DNA from: Halochromatium glycolicum
Lineage (GTDB): Bacteria > Pseudomonadota > Gammaproteobacteria > Chromatiales > Chromatiaceae
Reading direction: 5' to 3'
DNA: 38,905 nucleotides
NCBI RefSeq assembly: GCF_016584085.1
Contig: NZ_NRSJ01000059.1
Span: 1 to 38,905, forward strand
Below the pieces are notes generated by a model that saw nothing but the letters and a program-made list of their open reading frames with translations, made no database searches and had not been told where the DNA came from. Each line of letters begins with the position of its first letter. Position 1 is the stretch's first letter. Below, piece after piece: positions 32,393-38,905 of the stretch. The position numbers and the translations under genes are program-made.

Positions 32393-33061
32393 TCACCGTG
32401 CGCGCCCATTGAGGTGAATGGTCTCGGCGTCATCCTTGAGCAGCTCGCCGAAGCGCTTGATCAGCTTCGGGCGCTCCAGGAGCATTCGGAGACTGTGCTT
32501 GCGCGAGTGCTTGACCAAGGCCGAAGGGTCGAAATAGGCCTTGGCATTCTCGACCGAGAGCACGAATGGTGGCTTGCCTTCGTTGGCGAGGGTCCAGCTC
32601 ATCACGAGCGATCCGGTTCGATGATTACCTTCAATGAACAGCTGTGGCTGACTCAAGATGTGGATATAGGTGCTCGCCGCTCTTCGCCAAACCGGAACGC
32701 CGTTGAGCGAGCGCACCCAGTTGACGAGCGACTCGACACCGCCGTCAGACTTGCCATAGAAGTGCGCCTCGGTCGCCTCGATCTGCGACGCGCACTCGGC
32801 ACGTACCCGGTTGTCACGGCCGCACAGCACCAGGATGTTGAGCTCCAGCAGCAGCGACGAGTTACCAGGCGCGAACAGATCGACGCCGTCAACCAGGTAT
32901 GCATCCACCTGCTCATAGCCTAGCAGCATCCGCTCCAGCACCTCGTCGCTGAGCGGATCGCGTGGCGTGTCGAGACTCGCGTTGATGCGGTCGAAATTGG
33001 CCTGAACCGCCCGCAGCGAGGTCTCGATCGCGTCGAGATTGAGCCGTTTTGCCTTTGGCAC
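32393..33061 (-). CDS. Fic/DOC-like protein with altered active-site motif
   Basis: A 222-residue soluble protein with a Fic-type core: residues 125-160 read VWRRAASTYIHILSQPQLFI, then EGNHRTGSLVMSW. Working Fic AMP-transferases carry HPFxxGNGR; here the His position is Gln140, Pro is Leu141 and the second Gly is His147, while Phe142, Glu144, Gly145, Asn146 and Arg148 remain. The catalytic base is therefore missing, and the protein may be inactive as an AMP-transferase, do other chemistry, or serve as a binding module. No inhibitory (S/T)xxxE(G/N) helix is evident. DUF3422 follows after 44 bases. The family assignment rests on this one motif and the helical context. Confidence 0.6.
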   Translation of the reverse strand: MPKAKRLNLDAIETSLRAVQANFDRINASLDTPRDPLSDEVLERMLLGYEQVDAYLVDGVDLFAPGNSSLLLELNILVLCGRDNRVRAECASQIEATEAHFYGKSDGGVESLVNWVRSLNGVPVWRRAASTYIHILSQPQLFIEGNHRTGSLVMSWTLANEGKPPFVLSVENAKAYFDPSALVKHSRKHSLRMLLERPKLIKRFGELLKDDAETIHLNGRAR

Positions 33062-33398
33062 CAGCGCCAGTTCCCATTTCAGAGACCGTTCCGCACTCGG
33101 TCAGCCCGACTGCTGCTGAGAGGCGCAGCCCGAACGAGCGCCGTTTGGCCAGTACCGCGCACTAAGAGGCCCGATCAAAACAGCCGCTTGAATCGCGCAA
33201 GCTCCTGATCTCTGTGGACGCCGACGCCATTCTATTAGGGCTTGTAAGACGCCCTATCAAAATGCCCGCCTCGCCTACACAAGCTGCTGAATAGGCCGTA
33301 GAGGGCATTCTGTTAGGGCTTCCAAGGGGTCTAGCCGGGCCGCTTCCCGGCTCGTGCGCTCGAGCCCCAACCGTTCGGACCGGCTGCGCGGGCCTGAT
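33062..33398. other. Intergenic region with tandem repeat
   Basis: No gene is visible between the downstream PstS gene (ends 33399) and the Fic-like gene. Its middle is occupied by an imperfect 82-base tandem duplication. Confidence 0.5.
33169..33332. repeat. Imperfect 82-base tandem repeat
   Basis: Unit 1 (33169-33250) begins GCCCGATCAAAA and ends ATTCTATTAGGGCTTGTAAG. Unit 2 starts at 33251 with GCCCTATCAAAA and ends ATTCTGTTAGGGCTTCCAAG near 33320. The ends are well conserved and the middles diverge, with a small gap. At the junction TAGGGC and GCCCTA can pair as a hairpin. Confidence 0.65.
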
Positions 33399-34481
33399 TC
33401 AGTTGATCTGCTCGACCTTGGCCTTGGCGAGCGAGACCATCTGCTCCGGCAGCGGGATGTATCCCATCTCCTCAGCGACGGATTGGCCGTCGGTCAGCCC
33501 CCAGAGCACCGCATCCTGCAACGCCTCAGCCTTCTCGCGATCGGGATAGCGCTCATAGAGCAGCAGCCAAGTATAGCTGACGATCGGATAGGCATCGGTC
33601 CCGGCGGGATCAGGTACGAAGACCCTCAGGTCGTCGGGGATGGTCTCGGCAGACGCGAGCGCGGCGGTCCCGGCGCGCGGCGAGGGCGAGACGAAGCTCC
33701 CGGCCTTATTCTCCAGGGTCGCGATCGGCAGCCCGAGCCGGTCGGCGAACTCGTACTCCATATAGCCGATGGTGCCTTCGCTGGTCTTCACCCGTTGCGC
33801 GATCCCCTCGTTGTAGTTGACCTCCATCGTGTTGCCGGGCCAGTCGATCTGCTTGCCGACACCGGGCCCCTGATCGCTCGCCCACCACGGATGCGCGGCC
33901 CCGAGATGGTTGGTCAGCACGAAGGTCGTCCCGCTGCTATCGCGGCGCACCACCGGGGTGATGGTGCGATGGGGCAGCGTGACGCCCGGATTGGCCGCCT
34001 CGATGCGCGGATCATCCCAATGGCTGATCTTGCCGGCAAAGATGTCGGCGATCAGCTCGCGCGGCAGCCGCAGTCCGCTCTCGACGCCCGGGATGTTGTA
34101 GGCGAGCACGACCATGCCGGCGGTCATCGGGATCATCAGAGCGCCGCGATCGCCGACCTTGGCGAGATCAGCGTCGGACATCGCTGCATCACTGGCGCCG
34201 AAATCGACCTCCTCGGCCAGAAAGCGCCGGATGCCTTCACCGCTGCCCACCCCTTCATAGCTGAAGGCGATCTCGAGAGCCTGCTCCCCGTAGATCGCGA
34301 TCCAGCGCTGATAGAGCGGCTCGGGGAAGGTCGCGCCAGCACCTTCGATCCTGAGCTTGGCCCCGGCTTGATCCGCAGTCGCAGTCGACTCCTGAGCGGG
34401 TTTCTCGCCCGAGCATGCCCCTAACGCAAACACCGACAGGGCGGCCGCGAGCAGCCGCCACCGAGGAAGGATTCGTGTCAT
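33399..34481 (-). CDS. pstS: Phosphate ABC transporter substrate-binding protein, predicted lipoprotein
   Basis: A 360-residue PstS. The ATG at 34481 follows GAGGA and gives a signal peptide ending in the lipobox LGAC (Cys23), so the protein is probably membrane-tethered, unlike the first PstS of the operon. Phosphate-binding segments: GAGATFPEPLYQRW, GVGSGEGIRRF, DFGASDAAM, VVRRDSSGTTFVLT and GTIGYMEYEFA. It is the last gene of the pst cluster, 49 bases after pstB. Two binding proteins in one operon could differ in affinity or location. No phoU or phoBR follows. Confidence 0.93.
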   Translation of the reverse strand: MTRILPRWRLLAAALSVFALGACSGEKPAQESTATADQAGAKLRIEGAGATFPEPLYQRWIAIYGEQALEIAFSYEGVGSGEGIRRFLAEEVDFGASDAAMSDADLAKVGDRGALMIPMTAGMVVLAYNIPGVESGLRLPRELIADIFAGKISHWDDPRIEAANPGVTLPHRTITPVVRRDSSGTTFVLTNHLGAAHPWWASDQGPGVGKQIDWPGNTMEVNYNEGIAQRVKTSEGTIGYMEYEFADRLGLPIATLENKAGSFVSPSPRAGTAALASAETIPDDLRVFVPDPAGTDAYPIVSYTWLLLYERYPDREKAEALQDAVLWGLTDGQSVAEEMGYIPLPEQMVSLAKAKVEQIN

Positions 34482-34530
34482 CAGCGTTGTCCTCAACTGG
34501 ATCGCCAAAGCGCGCCGTCAACAGAGCGGC

Positions 34531-35361
<831 letters not shown>

Positions 35362-35387
35362 CTCTGAATTACCTCTATGAATCGAAA

Positions 35388-36296
35388 TCAGTGCTTCTGC
35401 CGGCCAAGAACGCGGGCCAGGATGTTGAAGACCAGGATGATCAGCACGAGCACCAGCGATGCGGTCCAGGCCAGCTCGATCTGGTTGTCGTAGGGCATCC
35501 CTGAGAAGTTGTAGATCAGGATCGAGAGCGACGAGGTCGGCTCGCTGAGCCCCTCGAACCCATTGATGAAGTAGGTGCTGAATAGGGCCGTGAAGAGCAA
35601 TGGCGCGGACTCGCCGGCGGCACCAGCGACGGCCAGCAAGACGCCGGTGACCACGCCGGGAATGCCGGTCGGCAGCGTGACCTTGCTGATCACCTGCGCC
35701 CGCGTGCAGCCCATCCCATAGGCGGCATCCTTCATCTTCTGCGGGACCTGTTTGAGGGCCTCCTCGGCGGTCAGGATGATGGTCGGGAGCATCAGCACCG
35801 CGAGCGCCACGCCACCGGCCCAGGCCGAGTAGGTCTTCATCGCGACCACCATTGCCGCATAGACGAAGACACCGGCGAGGATCGACGGAAAGCCGGTCAG
35901 TACCTTGGCCAGAAAGCGGGCAGTCTGCGCTAGCCTAGAGTAAGGATCGATCTCGGCCAGGTAGATCGCCGCGAGGATGCCGATCGGGATACTGATCGCC
36001 GAGGCGATCAGCACCATCACCGCGGTACCGACGATGGCCGGGCCGATACCACCGCCAAACTCGAACGCGGCAGGCGGCAGCGACGTGAGCGTCTCCCAGT
36101 TGATGCGCGCCCCGCCCTTGGCGATCAGCATGAAGATCACCGAGAATAACGGCAGCGAGGCCAGGATCGCCAGGACCCAGGTGATGCCGGTGAAGATGCG
36201 GCTCTTCAGGCCGCGGCCTTCGAGCAGCGACCCCTTGAGCTGGGGCATCCGCTGCAGGTCCTGCTCCAGGACTGCTCCACTGATGTTGCCGGTCAT
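35388..36296 (-). CDS. pstA: Phosphate ABC transporter permease PstA
   Basis: A 302-residue inner-membrane permease with about six helices. The first hydrophobic helix is TWVLAILASLPLFSVIFMLI; the conserved coupling-loop segment is EEALKQVPQKMKDAAYGMGC, followed by TRAQVISKVTLPTGIPGVVT, the EAA-type signature that contacts PstB. It begins three bases after the pstC stop, so the two permease genes are translationally close. The C-terminal NFSGMPYDNQIELAWTASLV segment is typical of PstA. Confidence 0.96.
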   Translation of the reverse strand: MTGNISGAVLEQDLQRMPQLKGSLLEGRGLKSRIFTGITWVLAILASLPLFSVIFMLIAKGGARINWETLTSLPPAAFEFGGGIGPAIVGTAVMVLIASAISIPIGILAAIYLAEIDPYSRLAQTARFLAKVLTGFPSILAGVFVYAAMVVAMKTYSAWAGGVALAVLMLPTIILTAEEALKQVPQKMKDAAYGMGCTRAQVISKVTLPTGIPGVVTGVLLAVAGAAGESAPLLFTALFSTYFINGFEGLSEPTSSLSILIYNFSGMPYDNQIELAWTASLVLVLIILVFNILARVLGRQKH

Positions 36297-36299
36297 GGC

Positions 36300-37268
36300 C
36301 TACCTCCCCTCGAACTTGCGCGTGGCGGCCTTCATGATCCAGAGGCCGAGGACGTTGACGATGAGCGTGATCCCAAGCAGCGCGAGCGCGGCATACATCA
36401 GGGCCTGCACCTCGAGCGGACCGGCTTCGGGGAAGCTCGAGGCCAGCAGGGACGCCAGGGTATTCGCGGGCGCGAACAACGACAGGCTGATCTGATTGGA
36501 GTTACCGATCAGCATCGCCAGCGCCATGGTCTCACCGAGGGCGCGCCCAAAGCCGAGCACGAGCGCGGCGAGGATGCCGCTCGAGGCGGTCGGCAGCATC
36601 ACCTTCAGGATCGCCTCCCAGCGCGTCGTGCCCATCCCATAGGCCGCCTCCTTGACCTTATAGGGCACCCGTTTGAAGGCGTCGACCGAGATCGCGGCGA
36701 CGGTCGGCAGGATCATCACCGCCAGCACCAGCGCGGCCGGCGCCATCCCGGGGCCGCTGAGCGAGGTCCCGAACAGCGGGAACCAGCCCAGCGTGTCGTG
36801 CAGCCAGTTGGCGGCCGGGCGGATCAACGGGATCAGCACATAGATGCCCCAGAGGCCATAGACCACCGACGGGATCGCGGCCAGCATCTCGACGATGGTC
36901 CGAAACACGTTCGAGACCCGATGGTCGAGGAAATCCTGGGTCAGGAAGATCGCGATGGCGACCCCGAGGACGCCGCCGATCAGCAGCGCAAGCAGCGAGC
37001 TGTAGAGGGTGCCCCAGATCTCGGGGAGGATGCCGAACTGCTGGTCCTGCACATCCCAGGTGGTGCTGTAGAGGAATTCGGGACCGAACTCGATGATCGC
37101 CGGCAGCGCCTGGCGCCCAAGCTCGAAGATGATGTAGGCCACCAGCAGCAGTATCACTGCTGCGGCACCCCAGACGATCCCCCTCAACAGCTTGTCTGCC
37201 CCGTAGTCCGCGGCCGAGGGCGGACCGCAGACCTTGGTGACGACATGAGCGAAAGGATTAGAAGCCAT
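36300..37268 (-). CDS. pstC: Phosphate ABC transporter permease PstC
   Basis: A 322-residue inner-membrane permease. The N-terminal helix is GIVWGAAAVILLLVAYIIFE, then comes a periplasmic segment with FLYSTTWDVQDQQFGILPEI, as in the family. VEMLAAIPSVVYGLWGIYVL and the EAA-type loop VKEAAYGMGTTRWEAILKVM are conserved. It is separated from the upstream pstS by about 310 bases holding a strong hairpin, and is followed directly by pstA. Confidence 0.96.
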   Translation of the reverse strand: MASNPFAHVVTKVCGPPSAADYGADKLLRGIVWGAAAVILLLVAYIIFELGRQALPAIIEFGPEFLYSTTWDVQDQQFGILPEIWGTLYSSLLALLIGGVLGVAIAIFLTQDFLDHRVSNVFRTIVEMLAAIPSVVYGLWGIYVLIPLIRPAANWLHDTLGWFPLFGTSLSGPGMAPAALVLAVMILPTVAAISVDAFKRVPYKVKEAAYGMGTTRWEAILKVMLPTASSGILAALVLGFGRALGETMALAMLIGNSNQISLSLFAPANTLASLLASSFPEAGPLEVQALMYAALALLGITLIVNVLGLWIMKAATRKFEGR

Positions 37269-37578
37269 AGCCTGTGCGCCCTTTTCTTGGATCGCGGATG
37301 ATTGCGGATTGAAATGGCATCGAGCCGTTTAAACTGCCCCGCCGCGGCGAGGACCGATCTGATTCGGATGAAACTGCCGTGAGGCCCGCGGTCTCACCCG
37401 TGCCCACGCAGCCGCCGGTCCGACCGGACAGCCCAGCGCGATGTCTCGGCTGGCGTCCCTGAACTGAGAACGCGCCCCGACCTCAAGGCGCAAAGGCGCC
37501 GCAAACCCGGCCCGCCGGCGCGGAATCTAGCGCGCCGGCGGCGGGCCGTCATTGCGAATCCGTTCCGCTGCAAGCGGG
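37269..37578. other. pstS-pstC intergenic region
   Basis: No gene is visible in this gap of about 310 bases between co-oriented pstS and pstC. It holds a strong hairpin close to the pstS stop. A separate promoter for pstC is possible but not recognisable. Confidence 0.5.
37509..37547 (-). terminator. Strong GC hairpin after pstS
   Basis: GGCCCGCCGGCGCG (37509-37522) pairs with CGCGCCGGCGGCGGGCC (37531-37547) with a three-base bulge and an eight-base loop, 31 bases past the pstS stop. No T run follows in the direction of transcription. It may stabilise pstS mRNA or partly terminate, giving more PstS than PstCAB. Confidence 0.6.
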
Positions 37579-38646
37579 TTACTTCTCGCCGCCGACCAGC
37601 TTCATCGCGTCCTCGACCTTGGCCTTGACGTTATCGGGCAGCGGGATGTAGCCCATCTTCGGCGCATCCTTCTGACCCTTGGTCAGCCCGTACTCGATGA
37701 AGTCGCGCAGGACCTGAGCCTTCTCTTCGTCCTGATGCTGGTACAGCAGCATCCAGGTGAAGGTCGCGATCGGATAGGCGTCGTCGCCGGCCGGATCGCT
37801 GACCCAGACGCGCAGGTCCGGGGTGCCCTCGTAGCCCGGCAGGTCGGTGCTCGGGAACTCGGCGCTGGCCAATGCGGCCTTACCGGACTCCTCGCCCGGC
37901 TTCACGAAATTACCGGCCTTGTTCTGCAGGATCGCCATCGGCTGGCCCGTGGCCTCGGCATAGCCGTACTCGATATAGCCGATCGCGCCCGGGGTCTGCT
38001 TGATCATCGCCGCGACGCCGTCGTTCTTCGGCGCACCAACGAAGCTCTTCGGCCAGTTCACGCTCTTGCCATGGCCGACCTGCTCCGCGAACTCCTCGCT
38101 CACGGCAGCCAGATGGCCGGTGAAGACATAGGTCGTACCCGAGGAGTCGGAACGGCGCACGACGGTGATCTTGTCATCGGGCAGATCGATGTCCGGGTTG
38201 GCCTCGGCGATGCGCTCGTCTTTCCAGGAATCCAGTTTGCCGAGGAAGATGTCGATCATCACGTCGCGCGGCAGCTTCAGCTCCGGGCTGCCGGGCAGGT
38301 TGTACGAGAGCACCACCTCGCCGGCGGTCATCGGCAGCAGCACGACGCCCTTGTCGGTTGGCACCTTGCTGATCTCCTCATCGTTCATCGCCGCGTCGCT
38401 TGCTGCAAAATCGACCGTTTCGGCGATGAAGGCGCGGATGCCGGCGCCACTGCCGACGGCCTGGTATTGGACCCGGGCGTCCTTGTTCTTCTTGCTGAAA
38501 TCCTTCGCCCACTTGGCGTAGAGCGGGAAGGGGAAGCTCGCACCGGAGCCGTTGACGGTGGTGTCGGCGCTAATCGCCGGCGAGAACGCAAAGGTGGAGA
38601 GGCAGCCGGCGAGCGCGGCCGTCTTCAGGGCATGCTGAAGCGTCAT
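37579..38646 (-). CDS. pstS: Phosphate ABC transporter substrate-binding protein PstS
   Basis: A 355-residue periplasmic phosphate-binding protein and first gene of the operon. The signal peptide ends near FSPAISA-DTT (cleavage after residue 27). An early LAGC at 12-15 is too close to the N-terminus for a lipobox. Binding segments: GSGASFPFPLYAKW, GSGAGIRAF, DFAASDAAM, VVRRSDSSGTTYVFTGHL and AIGYIEYGYA; the C-terminus has the MGYIPLPD segment typical of PstS. The ATG at 38646 follows a GGAGAT site (AAGGAGATCCCT). A candidate Pho box lies about 100 bases upstream. Confidence 0.97.
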   Translation of the reverse strand: MTLQHALKTAALAGCLSTFAFSPAISADTTVNGSGASFPFPLYAKWAKDFSKKNKDARVQYQAVGSGAGIRAFIAETVDFAASDAAMNDEEISKVPTDKGVVLLPMTAGEVVLSYNLPGSPELKLPRDVMIDIFLGKLDSWKDERIAEANPDIDLPDDKITVVRRSDSSGTTYVFTGHLAAVSEEFAEQVGHGKSVNWPKSFVGAPKNDGVAAMIKQTPGAIGYIEYGYAEATGQPMAILQNKAGNFVKPGEESGKAALASAEFPSTDLPGYEGTPDLRVWVSDPAGDDAYPIATFTWMLLYQHQDEEKAQVLRDFIEYGLTKGQKDAPKMGYIPLPDNVKAKVEDAMKLVGGEK

Positions 38647-38744
38647 AGGGATCTCCTTGACTCGTGATACGAAGGATTGGGGTAGGTAGACTCGAGCCCC
38701 GTTGGCGAGGCGCCGCTATTGTGGACGGGCAATCGGCGAAATTT

Positions 38745-38762
38745 GTGAATTTTTGGTTACAT
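38745..38762 (-). promoter_or_regulatory. Candidate Pho box upstream of pstS
   Basis: Minus-strand ATGTAAC, CAAA, AATTCAC resembles two Pho half-sites (consensus CTGTCAT, AT-rich spacer, CTGTCAC) with 11-base periodicity, in an AT-rich island about 100 bases before the pstS start. Each half-site matches about four of seven positions, so this is tentative. Confidence 0.3.
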
Positions 38763-38905
38763 GGCCCGGCTTCGGCCTTCGGCGCCACTCGCCAAGGACA
38801 GACTTGCGAGGCCCATCGACGGGTCAGCCGCCACCCTGACTCTACAGCACCAGTAGGACTCTCCCCCTCAGCAGCCCTAGACTCCTCCTCCCGCCAAGAC
38901 CCGCC
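38763..38905. other. Window edge, nothing identified
   Basis: These 143 bases upstream of the pst promoter region show no gene start, repeat or RNA feature that I can support. Confidence 0.4.

Noticed and set aside
33354..34424. Plus-strand frame of 356 codons opposite the downstream pstS
   Set aside because: It is the mirror of a clear PstS gene; the product is Asp/Gly/Arg-rich without domains. The same holds for 37552-38667 opposite the first pstS.

Overview
The window is a stretch of chromosome from a high-GC proteobacterium. The dksA-gluQ pair is typical of gammaproteobacteria. The emphasis on storage polymers (polyphosphate, glycogen, polyhydroxyalkanoate-type chemistry) would suit a purple sulfur bacterium of the Chromatiaceae, but that placement is inference; no photosynthesis or sulfur-oxidation gene lies inside the window. 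I see no tRNA, rRNA or CRISPR array.

Layout. 1-4309: two divergent glycosyltransferases (the first cut by the window edge) and two HAD phosphatase-like genes. 4586-6378: dksA and gluQ. 6607-12850: polyphosphate kinase 2, divergent from a phosphoketolase-glycogen phosphorylase operon. 13254-18437: a lipoprotein, an EAL-CBS-GGDEF protein, an FRG-domain protein, a possible small protein and two alpha/beta hydrolases. 18501-26748 (minus strand): an operon of MaoC-phosphotransacetylase, acetate kinase, a DUF3141 PhaC-like protein and an HSL-type hydrolase. 27056-30739: an accessory stretch of small unknown genes, a PDC-sensor protein and decayed transporter fragments. 30936-33061: DUF3422 and a Fic-like gene. 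33399-38646: a phosphate-uptake operon pstS-pstC-pstA-pstB-pstS.

The most notable structure is a group II intron of about 2.0 kb (24549-26557, minus strand) inside the coding sequence of the MaoC-phosphotransacetylase gene. Joining base 26558 to base 24548 restores a continuous 468-codon protein, including the conserved Gly-His-x-x-Trp region. The intron's reverse transcriptase/maturase carries an apparent one-base deletion, so the host gene may depend on a maturase supplied from elsewhere. A GTG with a G-rich leader in the intron's last domain could also allow the phosphotransacetylase half to be translated separately.

Functionally, much of the window concerns phosphate and carbon-energy storage. 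Pst imports phosphate and PPK2 handles polyphosphate. GlgP releases glucose-1-phosphate from glycogen, and phosphoketolase makes acetyl phosphate. AckA and the phosphotransacetylase can turn acetyl phosphate into ATP or acetyl-CoA. The MaoC domain and the DUF3141 PhaC-like protein point to hydroxyacyl-CoA or polyester chemistry. How these genes cooperate is inferred from families and neighbourhood; nothing in the sequence proves it.
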